Below are positions 8,002 to 18,591 of a stretch of DNA of 64,000 nt, one piece after another. Where the stretch lies: positions 62,131 to 126,130 of the forward strand of contig NZ_FNJJ01000007.1 in NCBI RefSeq assembly GCF_900104265.1, given 5' to 3'. Each line of letters begins with the position of its first letter. The first letter of the stretch is position 1. Below the pieces are notes generated by a model. That model was given only the letters and a program-made list of their open reading frames with translations. It made no database searches and had not been told where the DNA came from. This DNA comes from Ectopseudomonas guguanensis (GTDB lineage Bacteria > Pseudomonadota > Gammaproteobacteria > Pseudomonadales > Pseudomonadaceae). The position numbers and the translations under genes were made by a program.

Positions 8002-8463
8002 TTACGCAGGCCGGTAAGGTATCCAGGTATCGCCTTGCCAATGCAGAAGCGACAGCCCCTGACGGTTCTCGCGCCTCGGGCGTCGCTCGGTAGCCTGTTC
8101 GGCTTCGCGCAGCATCGGCACCACGTCGGCGGTGATCCAGCGGCGGATGCAGCGGTTTTCCGGGTGGTAGTAGTGGATCAGCGCGGCATAGACGCCGGAT
8201 TCGCTGATCAGCCTTGTCGTCTCCGGTTGGCCGTGGGTGTTTAGCACCACGGCATCGAGTAGTTGGTCAGCGTCGAGTGTGCGCGTGGCGCGTTCGTCCA
8301 GATGCGGTTGGCCGATCAGCCGACCAAGATCCGTTGCGCAGAACCAGCATTGCTGTTCGAGCAGCAGGGCGCGTAGTTGCCTGCGGTGGCGGGTGAAGGT
8401 TTGCGGGATCAGGATTTCGCCCGCAAGGGCGGGTATAGCGGGGGATGCGGATTGGGTAGGCAT
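8002..8463 (-). CDS. Bro-N domain (phage antirepressor-like) protein
   Basis: A 153-residue protein whose middle resembles the Bro-N domain of phage antirepressors: WFCATDLGRLIGQPHLDE, then a central region ending in TRLISESGVYAALIHYYHPE and RRWITADVVPMLRE. These match the family pattern of an (F)xAxDxA-like strand, then LISESGLYxLI, then F+xWVTxEVLPxIR. The usual C-terminal ANT or KilA-C domain is missing, so it is a stand-alone Bro-N of the sort found as phage relics and in chromosomal accessory DNA. ATG 8463 has GAGG eight bases upstream, better than GTG 8487 or ATG 8469. No other phage gene is near. Confidence 0.75.
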   Translation of the reverse strand: MPTQSASPAIPALAGEILIPQTFTRHRRQLRALLLEQQCWFCATDLGRLIGQPHLDERATRTLDADQLLDAVVLNTHGQPETTRLISESGVYAALIHYYHPENRCIRRWITADVVPMLREAEQATERRPRRENRQGLSLLHWQGDTWIPYRPA

Positions 8464-8587
8464 ATCCATTACCTCAATGGAATACACCGCTGCTTTCGGG
8501 AGCAGTTTTGCCGCTGCGTGAAGCGTTTCTTAGGCGCTGTGGCTCAGGGTAGAGGTGTGATTGTGGGTGGTCAATGGCGTACGGGGC

Positions 8588-8614
8588 GTAGGGTGGATGG
8601 CGCTTTTCATCCAC
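8588..8614. repeat. REP family B palindrome
   Basis: GTAGGGTGGATGGCGCTTTT followed by CATCCACC. It is the last family B copy in this cluster, 1.5 kb from the RAYT gene. Confidence 0.8.
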
Positions 8615-8649
8615 CATCAGCGGTTGTACGGGTTACTTGCTGCTAGTTG

Positions 8650-8877
8650 CTAACGACAACATGCCCTATCCACATACGTTTTATTGCCGTTCCGATTGAT
8701 GTAATAGCAGCCTCCCTTAGGGCCTTGCTGCAGTGAGGCTCCCGCCGGGCCGCAGCCTTTCGCGTACGATTGTTGAGGCAGTGACAACATCGCCACACCT
8801 AAAAGTAAAGCCATGACTAGTGGTAGTGTAGATGCGGGAGCCAGTAATCTTGCGAACTGACCTAGCGAAATCTTCAT
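8650..8877 (-). CDS. Small exported cysteine-containing protein
   Basis: A 75-residue protein with a long signal peptide (about 39 residues, hydrophobic core LVMALLLGVAML, cleavage after QSYA). The mature peptide is only about 36 residues: KGCGPAGASLQQGPKGGCYY followed by INRNGNKTYVDRACCR. The GPxGGxYYxNxxGxKxYV pattern recurs in small phage- and virus-linked basic domains (the PBCV basic adaptor type), and here it is flanked by four cysteines that could form disulfides. An AAAGGA ribosome-binding site precedes ATG 8877. Function is unknown. Confidence 0.65.
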   Translation of the reverse strand: MKISLGQFARLLAPASTLPLVMALLLGVAMLSLPQQSYAKGCGPAGASLQQGPKGGCYYINRNGNKTYVDRACCR

Positions 8878-9011
8878 TCTTTTCCAATCCTTTGTTGTCT
8901 CAGCTGACGGCTAGTTGCAGCCGAGTTTGTATCGGCTGCATTGCTTTGATCATGAGTCAAGTGGTCTGTAGCGCATAGCGTTACGCAGGTATTCCTGCGA
9001 GCATTGATCAA

Positions 9012-9749
9012 TCAATCTTGGGCGTCCGTATTGGTTGCGGAGGGGAGCAATGTCTCTATCCGATAATCCTTGAGAGGATATACCGATGCTTTTTCGCCAA
9101 GGTAGAGTGCGATGCGTTCGCTTGAAGAGTCGATCAGAAAGCCTCGGGCGATTTCGCTTTCTCCATCCATAAGGCGGACGCAATATTCGCTACGTTTTTT
9201 TACGTGCTCGCATCCAGTCCTGAACTTCAAGACGCTTCTCTCGATTGATATCTGAGCTGCTTTATATCCGGTGTAGGCGGGTGCAATCAAAAAGATGTTA
9301 GCTGCTAGAGGTATGGCTAGGATTATTGTTGTTATGCCGGCTGAAATTGCAGGGATAGATATGGCGAGCGCCAGTGACTTGTTCTTGGGTTTGGTGGTGT
9401 TGGACTTGTTGGGACGCGAAAGCCAGGATAGGATGAAGATATAAGCTACAAGCAGGGTTGTTGTAATTAGAAGGAATGAAACTATTTTTAAGTCAGTTAT
9501 GATGTTCACCCAGTTGCTGCATATTTGCAAGAGTGCTATGTAGGCATAGGTAAAGTAATCTGCTGTTGATTTTTCAAATAGCCCTGAGCCAATGTTGAAA
9601 TGTCCTGCCCATGTTTGATGGTACGTTACACCTATCAAGTAAGTTGTAGAGTAAATAAGTGCGCCAAGGGTTGGCGTCAAGAATATCCAGAAAGCTTTCG
9701 TGAAAACTGACTCAGAATTGGTCGGGGAATCTATATTGGTTTTATCCAT
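9012..9749 (-). CDS. Membrane protein of unknown function, AT-rich
   Basis: A 245-residue protein with about four hydrophobic segments: roughly residues 20-42, 65-85, 88-110 and 128-160. A C-terminal soluble region of about 85 residues follows, with CEHVKKRSEYCVRLMDGE and SERIALYLGEKASVYPL. This resembles a cytoplasmic or periplasmic domain behind a membrane anchor. Codon use is clearly AT-richer than that of the core genes, like the kinase/regulator pair at 10600-12347, suggesting acquisition by transfer. I do not recognise a family. It is separated from the kinase gene only by the inverted-repeat region. Confidence 0.7.
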   Translation of the reverse strand: MDKTNIDSPTNSESVFTKAFWIFLTPTLGALIYSTTYLIGVTYHQTWAGHFNIGSGLFEKSTADYFTYAYIALLQICSNWVNIITDLKIVSFLLITTTLLVAYIFILSWLSRPNKSNTTKPKNKSLALAISIPAISAGITTIILAIPLAANIFLIAPAYTGYKAAQISIERSVLKFRTGCEHVKKRSEYCVRLMDGESEIARGFLIDSSSERIALYLGEKASVYPLKDYRIETLLPSATNTDAQD

Positions 9750-9829
9750 TAATCACTGCTCCTTTTTTCCATCGTTCGATATGGCGGTCTCTGATAATGC
9801 GTGAATCCTCCACTAATGTGGTGATTTTC

Positions 9830-10110
9830 ACACCGGTTCCGCTCTTACAGCGGCTCACTTTTGGCAAAAGCCCCAAAAGTAAGCAAAAGGTCTTTGCCCC
9901 TACCATCCGGCCCGACTTCGTCGGGTTCCCTCGCTCCATCGTTGCTCCAGGGGCACGCCGCGAAGGGCCATCCCTGGCCCATCGCGGCTCTCGCGGCATC
10001 CATGCCGCTCAACCCCTTGACTCGCTTCGCTCGCCCTCCGGGCCAGCCTGCGGCTGTTACTTCGCTGCGCTTCGTTTCACAACGATTCCACTCGGCCTCC
10101 TGACGGGGCG
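9830..10110. repeat. Dispersed ~300-base repeat element, copy 1
   Basis: Conserved blocks shared with 10248-10530 (inverted) and 32655-33060: an AAAGTAAGCAAA block, then TTCCCTCGCTCC, then GAAGGGCCATCCCTGGCCCA (an internal palindrome), then TCCACTCGGCCTCCTGA. Short open frames here are not protein-like. It fills most of the gene-free space between 9750 and 10599. I know of no function. Confidence 0.75.
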
Positions 10111-10146
10111 TTTGGCGTCGCCTATGCGATTGGTGTTCCCAAAACA

Positions 10147-10195
10147 TTAAAGAGCCAGAGCATCGCGGCAACGCCGCGATGCTCTGGCTCTTTAA
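10147..10195. other. Perfect 23-bp hairpin at the centre of an inverted repeat
   Basis: The left arm TTAAAGAGCCAGAGCATCGC plus GGC (10147-10169) pairs perfectly with 10173-10195 across a three-base loop (AAC). It ends TTTAA rather than in a long T-run, so it is not a typical terminator, though it could stop transcription in either direction. It sits between two oppositely oriented copies of the dispersed repeat. Confidence 0.85.
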
Positions 10196-10247
10196 GCTCT
10201 GCTCTTGTTTGTTGCTTTGCCTTTCACAAAACGCTCATGCACCGCGA

Positions 10248-10530
10248 TCCCGAATCCCGTCAGGAGGCCGAGTGGAGGTGCTGTGGAGAGGGGCGTTTGG
10301 CATGGATGCCAAACGAGGAGTGATGGGCCAGGGATGGCCCTTCGCGACGACCCTCGGAACAGCGCCGGAGCGAGGGGAGTTTCGCGCAGCGAAACCCGGA
10401 TGTCGGGCGCGCTTTCTCTTTGGTTACTTTCTGCGCGAGCAAAGAGAAACGGAGCGCAGCGGAGTAACAGCCGAAGGCTGGCCCGAAGGGCGAGCGAAGT
10501 GAGTCAAGTGACTCGCCGTAAGGGCGAAAA
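10248..10530. repeat. Dispersed ~300-base repeat element, copy 2 (inverted)
   Basis: Reads on the opposite strand relative to copy 1: CCGTCAGGAGGCCGAGTGGA at the inner edge, then ATGGGCCAGGGATGGCCCTT, then GCGCCGGAGCGAGG, then GAGTAACAGCCGAAGGCTGG. It differs from copy 1 in the variable blocks (for example a GTTTGGCATGGATGCCAAAC palindrome), so the two are different versions rather than a recent duplication. Confidence 0.75.
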
Positions 10531-10599
10531 GGGTCATGGACGGCGCCGGTTAATCGTGGTCTGTCCTCGATTATCCGTATCCCGATTATCCGATAATTC

Positions 10600-11721
10600 T
10601 TACTTCCACGAGTTGGTAGGTATTCTTATTGTGAAAGTTGTCCAATGGCCTTGTCTTTCTTTTAGATGCGCGTCTTGTTCGACTTCAATAATTGTTCCAA
10701 TACGCTTTGCTATTAGCTGTGAAATATAAAGGCCGTAGCCAGCACCTTCTTCTTGTGTTTTGATTGCATCTTTAGCACGTTTGAAAGGTTGGAATATTAG
10801 CTCTCTCTCGTTATCTAGTATTCTTGGGCCGTATGATCCTACCGAAAAAAGAATATGGTCTAGCTCGTCGGAAATGTATATTTCTACTTTACCTGATTTC
10901 TTTGAGTATTTTTGAGCGTTATCGAGAAAAGTTTGAATTATTACTGATATGGCCTCAGGGTTAGCTAGTATATTTTTATGACTGGTTCCGCTAACTGTAG
11001 GTAATATGCCTTTTTTTCTAAAGGTGTCGTTATAAAGTTTTATGTACTTTAAGGCGAGTCCGTGGAATCTGAATAAGCTTGTCTCACTTTCTCTTGTTAT
11101 CCAGTCTGGATTAAGGAGATATTTGGCAACATTGAGCTTTTCTTGTAAGAATTTGCTTGCCCAGTAAATTGCTTGTTCTTGTTGTGTTGCGTGTTGTATT
11201 TTTTGCTCTAGGTCTTGTCCGGGGTATCGTGTCTCTATTATTACGTTTATATTTTGAGATATTGTGGCATTTATTTGTTTGTAATCATGGACGAAGGAAA
11301 GTCCTTTTAAGATATCTTGTTTGATTTCGTTGATGAATTCGTCTTTAAAGGATTCATTGTTTAGGAATTCGTCTCGTGCTGAGTTTTTTTGTTCTTGTTG
11401 GGTTACTGAGAGCTTCGTGGATTTATATCTTAATGTGGCTGCCTGGCTAGTGACTAGATGAAGACTAATTGTTTGGTTTTTTTCATTTCTTAGATTTTTT
11501 GACTTTGCTTTGGATGAGGATGAATGGTCTGTGCAAATAAAGCCTGCCAATGTGATGTCGTTTACAGTTAAAAAATTGTACCCATAAGAACAAAGCATGA
11601 TGGCACTATTCTTTTCCTGGCACTCATTTGTTTTGCAGTCTTTGCACTTTTGCGGCCATCTTATAAGCTGGCCGTCATGCTTGACTTTATGGATTATGTG
11701 AGGCAGTGCTAGTTCTGTCAT
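10600..11721 (-). CDS. Soluble histidine kinase-like ATPase with N-terminal cysteine cluster
   Basis: A 373-residue protein without transmembrane segments. Residues 26-44 carry Cys26, Cys29, Cys34 and Cys44 (CKDCKTNEC), and Cys63 follows, a possible metal- or redox-sensing head. A helical stretch around FVHDYKQIN has His145 as the candidate phosphoacceptor. The C-terminal third is a HATPase_c domain: N-box FLDNAQKYS (Asn268), a degenerate G1 (VGSYGPRI), F-box region QPFKRAKDA, and G2 box EGAGYGLYIS. Family knowledge therefore indicates ATP-dependent autophosphorylation. It starts inside the stop region of the response-regulator gene (four-base overlap), so the two are one operon. The DNA is strikingly AT-rich, implying transfer. 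The input signal is unknown. Confidence 0.8.
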   Translation of the reverse strand: MTELALPHIIHKVKHDGQLIRWPQKCKDCKTNECQEKNSAIMLCSYGYNFLTVNDITLAGFICTDHSSSSKAKSKNLRNEKNQTISLHLVTSQAATLRYKSTKLSVTQQEQKNSARDEFLNNESFKDEFINEIKQDILKGLSFVHDYKQINATISQNINVIIETRYPGQDLEQKIQHATQQEQAIYWASKFLQEKLNVAKYLLNPDWITRESETSLFRFHGLALKYIKLYNDTFRKKGILPTVSGTSHKNILANPEAISVIIQTFLDNAQKYSKKSGKVEIYISDELDHILFSVGSYGPRILDNERELIFQPFKRAKDAIKTQEEGAGYGLYISQLIAKRIGTIIEVEQDAHLKERQGHWTTFTIRIPTNSWK

Positions 11722-12347
11722 AGTGAGGCTATTGCTACTGCGGTTTGTATGATGGCTAGTATGAATTGACCATCTTCTTTGGATAGGCCTTTCAATGCGT
11801 TATTAGAAAGCTCAATCTTGCCGCTGATTATAGAGCTTCTGGCTGCTTGAATTATTTTTTGTTTTTCTGTGGGGTTCAATCCCTTGATTCTTTCAATTTT
11901 TTCAATATAAAAATTTGGATTAAATCTCTGGATTAGTAGGTTGTCTACAATACGTTTAAATTCTACGTAGTCTTGGCTTTTTGCTAGCTTGCTATCTGCT
12001 AAGTCAAAGAATCCTTGGTATTTTAACGACCAGTCAGCGTTCGAAAATGCAATAACAATTTGAGCGGGTGATTTTTCTCTGATGTGCTTTAGTATTCCAA
12101 AACCCTCTTCCTCCGACTCATTTTGTCCTACGCCTTGAATGTCAAGAAGTATTAAATCGAAGTAATTATTTTCGAGTTGTTCTAGATTTTCTACATCATC
12201 CCACTTCTCAATTGTGTATCCATCCCTTTTGAAAAGAGGGGCATAAGCAAATTCGCTGTCGTCTATTACTAAGATCTTAGCCCGCTTTTTTATTTCCTCT
12301 AGGGAAGGTTGGGTATAGGTCTTTTGTTTTTTAAAAGGCCAGAACAT
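11718..12347 (-). CDS. Response-regulator receiver protein with novel C-terminal region
   Basis: A 209-residue protein. After a short basic leader (MFWPFKKQKT) comes a receiver domain, residues 23-135: acidic pair Asp29/Asp30 (VIDDSEF), phosphoacceptor Asp69 (LLDIQG), Ser102 (AFSNAD) and Lys120 or Lys123. No DNA-binding or enzymatic output domain follows. The last 70 residues are helical and end in a hydrophobic run, FILAIIQTAVAIASL. It precedes and overlaps the kinase gene by four bases and shares its low GC. The output may be protein interaction or membrane association through the hydrophobic tail (inference). Confidence 0.8.
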   Translation of the reverse strand: MFWPFKKQKTYTQPSLEEIKKRAKILVIDDSEFAYAPLFKRDGYTIEKWDDVENLEQLENNYFDLILLDIQGVGQNESEEEGFGILKHIREKSPAQIVIAFSNADWSLKYQGFFDLADSKLAKSQDYVEFKRIVDNLLIQRFNPNFYIEKIERIKGLNPTEKQKIIQAARSSIISGKIELSNNALKGLSKEDGQFILAIIQTAVAIASL

Positions 12348-12364
12348 GAAAACTCCAAAAATAA

Positions 12365-12395
12365 GAAGCCCCGCACTAGGCGGGGCTTTTTATTT
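12365..12395 (-). terminator. Intrinsic terminator between nrdB and the response regulator gene
   Basis: Stem AAGCCCCGC/GCGGGGCTT with a five-base loop and T-rich sequence on both sides, so it can work in both directions. It lies 63 bases beyond the nrdB stop and separates nrdB transcripts from the AT-rich two-gene operon. Confidence 0.75.
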
Positions 12396-12457
12396 AAGCT
12401 TCAAGCCCAACATCCATGGCAGGTGTAGGGTCAATCTACTCTGATGTCAGCGAGCCA

Positions 12458-13708
12458 TCAATCCCAGCTCAACGCCCCACCAGTCTGATACTCGATCACG
12501 CGGGTTTCGAAGAAGTTCTTCTCCTTCTTCAGGTCCATGATCTCGCTCATCCACGGGAAGGGGTTGGTGGTGCCCGGGTACTCTTCCTTCAGGCCGATCT
12601 GGGTCAGGCGGCGGTTGGCGATGAACTTGAGGTAGTCCTCCATCATCGCTGCGTTCATGCCCAGTACGCCGCGCGGCATGGTGTCACGCGCGTATTCGAT
12701 CTCCAGCTGGGTGCCCTGCAGGATCATCTGGGTCGCTTCGTCCTTCATCTGGGCGTCCCACAGGTGCGGGTTCTCGATCTTGATCTGGTTGATCACGTCG
12801 ATGCCGAAGTTCAGGTGCATGGACTCGTCACGCAGGATGTACTGGAACTGCTCGGCGGTGCCGGTCATCTTGTTGCGGCGGCCCATGGAGAGGATCTGGG
12901 TGAAGCCGCAGTAGAAGAAGATGCCTTCCAGTACGCAGTAGTAGGCGATCAGGTTCTTGAGGAACTGACGGTCGGTTTCCGGGGTGCCGGTGTTGAAGTT
13001 CGGGTCGGAGATCGAGCGGGTGTACTTCAGGCCCCAGGAGGCCTTCTTCGCGACGCTCGGGATCTCGTGGTACATGTTGAAGATCTCGCCTTCATCCATG
13101 CCGAGGGACTCGATGCAGTACTGGTAGGCGTGGGTGTGGATCGCTTCCTCGAAGGCCTGGCGCAGGATGTACTGGCGGCACTCGGGGTTGGTGATCAGGC
13201 GGTACACGGCCAGTACCAGGTTGTTGGCCACCAGGCTGTCGGCGGTGGAGAAGAAGCCGAGGTTGCGCATGACGATGCGGCGCTCGTCTTCGGAGAGACC
13301 GTCGGTGCTCTTCCACAGCGCGATGTCGGCGTTCATGTTCACTTCCTGCGGCATCCAGTGGTTGGCGCAACCATCCAGATACTTCTGCCAGGCCCAGTCG
13401 TACTTGAAGGGTACGAGCTGGTTGAGGTCGGCGCGGGCGTTGATCATCTGCTTGTCGCCGACCTGTACGCGCGCGGCGGCGCCTTCGAGGTCGTCCAGGC
13501 CTTCCTGGATGTCGAGGTCGTTCAGGGCTTTCTTGGCGCGGGCGACGGCGTCGGAGTCGCTGGCGTCGACGGCGCGGGCCTGCTCGACCGAGCCGGCAGC
13601 TTCGCTGTCGAGCTTGTCGAAGTTGGTGCCGGCGCTCTGTGCGTTGGCTTTGCTTGCGGCGACTGCTTCTGCGCCGTCTTCCTTGTCGAATTCATCCCAG
13701 CTCAGCAT
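12458..13708 (-). CDS. nrdB: Ribonucleoside-diphosphate reductase, beta subunit (class Ia)
   Basis: A 416-residue di-iron tyrosyl-radical subunit that pairs with NrdA to make deoxyribonucleotides in the cytoplasm. Ligand-bearing helices are visible in the receiver segments [16 protein letters not shown] and [14 protein letters not shown], and the C-terminal tail ends QTGGALSWD, the peptide that docks into NrdA. An N-terminal acidic, low-complexity extension before about residue 70 is usual for Pseudomonas NrdB. The ATG at 13708 ([11 protein letters not shown]) is chosen over an upstream GTG at 13816. nrdA lies upstream in the same direction with a 458-base gap, so nrdB is probably transcribed from the nrdA promoter and possibly also its own. 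Confidence 0.96.
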   Translation of the reverse strand: MLSWDEFDKEDGAEAVAASKANAQSAGTNFDKLDSEAAGSVEQARAVDASDSDAVARAKKALNDLDIQEGLDDLEGAAARVQVGDKQMINARADLNQLVPFKYDWAWQKYLDGCANHWMPQEVNMNADIALWKSTDGLSEDERRIVMRNLGFFSTADSLVANNLVLAVYRLITNPECRQYILRQAFEEAIHTHAYQYCIESLGMDEGEIFNMYHEIPSVAKKASWGLKYTRSISDPNFNTGTPETDRQFLKNLIAYYCVLEGIFFYCGFTQILSMGRRNKMTGTAEQFQYILRDESMHLNFGIDVINQIKIENPHLWDAQMKDEATQMILQGTQLEIEYARDTMPRGVLGMNAAMMEDYLKFIANRRLTQIGLKEEYPGTTNPFPWMSEIMDLKKEKNFFETRVIEYQTGGALSWD

Positions 13709-13904
13709 GGCTTGGCTCCTGCGTGAGGGCCGGTTAACGAACCGGCCTGTATGGATATACAGATAATTTGAATTATGTTCCGTTGCGTGATGCGCGCAAG
13801 GGTAAACGGGTACCACTGGTCAGCAGGCGGTGGATTGCTGGCTGACCTTTGCCACTCGACCCGGAGGAGGAGGGGCGGGAATTGGTGAGAGGGGTAGGGC
13901 TCGG

Positions 13905-13997
13905 GTAGGAGCGGATTTATCCGCGAGCTTCGCGGTTGAAGCCGCTCCTACAAAAGCCTTGCCCTCTCCCTAGCCCTCTCCCGCAAGCGGGAGAGGG
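13905..13997. repeat. REP family C pair plus GC-rich hairpin in the nrdA-nrdB gap
   Basis: GTAGGAGCGGATTTATCCGC with the inverse CCGCTCCTAC spans 13905-13951, the classic Pseudomonas REP type. At 13974-13997 a separate perfect hairpin, CCCTCTCCCGC-AA-GCGGGAGAGGG, follows. The remainder of 13709-14166 shows nothing coding. These structures may attenuate or process the nrdA-nrdB transcript. Confidence 0.75.
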
Positions 13998-14166
13998 GAC
14001 TGATCAGTGTGTTGCTCTAGCTTTCTATCCAACCCTTCGAGCGTGTAGCTGAGCGAGTAGTCGCAAGGCACCTGCTGGAGTGGAGCCCCTGAGCGTACGC
14101 ATGTACGTGATGGGGGCCGCTCTAGCAGGTAACGCCGCGAATGCCGCTCAGATCCACGCGAAAGCC

Positions 14167-17076
<2,910 letters not shown>

Positions 17077-17275
17077 GGAGATCTCCGTGTTCTGTAATTT
17101 TTGGTTGGACGTCACGATTGGAAATCGTGCCCTGTCCGCCGTTCATTCCATTAACAACTCAAGCCGCACGCGGCAGCGGGGCCGGGCACGGGGTGTCGCA
17201 AGAGCGGGCAGGTGGGCACGACTTCAAGTGCCGTCCTGGCGCATAAGTCACAGCGGGGTATTACCACACCCCGCC

Positions 17276-17289
17276 TACTACATATAGTG
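17276..17289. promoter_or_regulatory. NrdR box, proximal
   Basis: TACTACATATAGTG, two mismatches from the palindrome CACTATATATAGTG, 200 bases upstream of nrdA. NrdR represses ribonucleotide reductase genes in response to dATP/ATP. Confidence 0.65.
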
Positions 17290-17552
17290 GTCGACAGGCG
17301 GACAAGACCGCTGTCTGACCGGCTCACGCGCAGCGCCTGGCGTTGCGACGTGGCTGTAACCCAGGCCAGGCCTGGGTTAGGGTGAAACGGTTGCTCGGAA
17401 CATCTGGAAAACCCTGTGAAAAGGGCTTGCGCGATTCATTCTTTTTGTGTCCGGTTTTTTGTGGCAACCCAATATCTGGTAGGTGCCGCGCGATGGGGAT
17501 ACAAGATAGTGCGCTGTTGGAGGCATTGCAAGGCGCTAGAAAAATAACAACC

Positions 17553-17561
17553 TGTGGATAA
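17553..17561 (-). promoter_or_regulatory. DnaA box
   Basis: TGTGGATAA on the plus strand, TTATCCACA on the minus strand: an exact consensus DnaA site within the long nrdA upstream region. In E. coli DnaA-ATP links nrdAB expression to replication; the same role here is inference. Confidence 0.55.
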
Positions 17562-17693
17562 GGTGTGGGTGCCTTGTGGGTCTGAACAGCCTAGCCCGCG
17601 TGTTTTCTGGCTCTGGCTGAAGATGACCGTTCGTCGCCCCTGAAGGAAGCTTTTCCGCCTGTTGGCGAAGCCGTTCGGCGGCGCACAGACTAC

Positions 17694-17707
17694 CACTATA
17701 TATAGTG
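17694..17707. promoter_or_regulatory. NrdR box, distal (perfect palindrome)
   Basis: CACTATATATAGTG is an exact 14-base palindrome matching the NrdR core. It lies 618 bases before nrdA and about 120 before the divergent rstA-like gene. Together with the proximal box and the DnaA site it accounts for most of the 750-base gap 17077-17825. A second promoter near here for a long nrdA leader is possible. Confidence 0.75.
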
Positions 17708-17825
17708 CTTTTGGCATGTGCTGTGCTTGACTTGGCGCGCCGGTTTGCCGCTCGCGCCCGGAGGCGCAGAGCCCCTAGAATGGCTGCCGTATTTGCGGCT
17801 TGCCGGTATGCAAAGGGGAGAGGGT

Positions 17826-18581
17826 GTGGAACAAGAAGCGTGGCAGATTCTGATCGTCGAGGATGACCAGCGCCTGGCGCAGTTGACCCGCGAGTATCTG
17901 GAGGGCAACGGCCTGCGCGTGGCCATCGAGGCCGATGGTGCCCGCGCCGCAGCGCGGATTCTCACCGAGCAGCCGGACCTGGTGATGCTCGACCTGATGC
18001 TGCCGGGCGAGGACGGCCTGAGCATCTGTCGCAAGGTGCGTGGCGGCTACAAGGGGCCGATCCTGATGCTCACTGCGCGTACCGACGACATGGATCAGGT
18101 GCTGGGCCTGGAGATGGGGGCCGATGATTACGTGTGCAAGCCGGTGCGCCCACGCGTGCTGCTGGCGCGCATCCGCGCGCTGCTGCGCCGCCGCGAGGGT
18201 GGCGAGAGCGAGCGTGACGAGGGCCAGCCGCGGCGCCTGCAGTTCGGTGCGCTGGCTATCGACAGTGCCATGCGCGAGGCCTGGCTGGGCGAGCAGGGCA
18301 TCGAGCTGACCAGCGCCGAGTTCGACCTGCTGTGGCTGCTGGCGGTCAACGCCGGGCGCATCCTGTCGCGAGAGGAAATCTTCAATTCCCTGCGCGGCAT
18401 CGAGTACGACGGTCAGGACCGCTCCATCGACGTGCGCATCTCGCGTATCCGACCGAAGATCGGTGATGACCCGATGCATCCGCGGATGATCAAGACGGTG
18501 CGCAGCAAGGGCTACCTGTTCGTCGCCGAGGCCGCCGAGGCGCTGCCGTTCGCTGATGCGCCGCCGCTGTTGCGCGATTGA
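17826..18581 (+). CDS. rstA: OmpR-family response regulator (RstA-like)
   Basis: A 251-residue regulator with an N-terminal receiver (ILIVEDDQRLAQLTREYL, phosphoacceptor Asp in MLDLMLPGEDGL, switch Thr in LTARTDD, Lys in VCKPV). A C-terminal winged helix follows, with LTSAEFDLLWLLA and RSIDVRISRIRPKIGD. The start is a GTG at 17826 behind AGGGGAGAGGG; an ATG at 17808 six codons earlier is also possible. It is followed after 10 bases by an RstB-like sensor, and the pair matches RstAB-type systems of pseudomonads. The gene name is by similarity of both partners; regulated genes are unknown. Confidence 0.85.
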   Translation: MEQEAWQILIVEDDQRLAQLTREYLEGNGLRVAIEADGARAAARILTEQPDLVMLDLMLPGEDGLSICRKVRGGYKGPILMLTARTDDMDQVLGLEMGADDYVCKPVRPRVLLARIRALLRRREGGESERDEGQPRRLQFGALAIDSAMREAWLGEQGIELTSAEFDLLWLLAVNAGRILSREEIFNSLRGIEYDGQDRSIDVRISRIRPKIGDDPMHPRMIKTVRSKGYLFVAEAAEALPFADAPPLLRD

Positions 18582-18591
18582 TCGGGCGGCC

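Noticed and set aside
8002..8463. Prophage centred on the Bro-N gene
   Set aside because: No integrase, structural or lysis genes nearby; a lone Bro-N gene does not make a prophage.
9742..10502. Short open frames within the dispersed repeat elements
   Set aside because: They share low-complexity repeat-derived composition, conflict between strands and have no ribosome sites.
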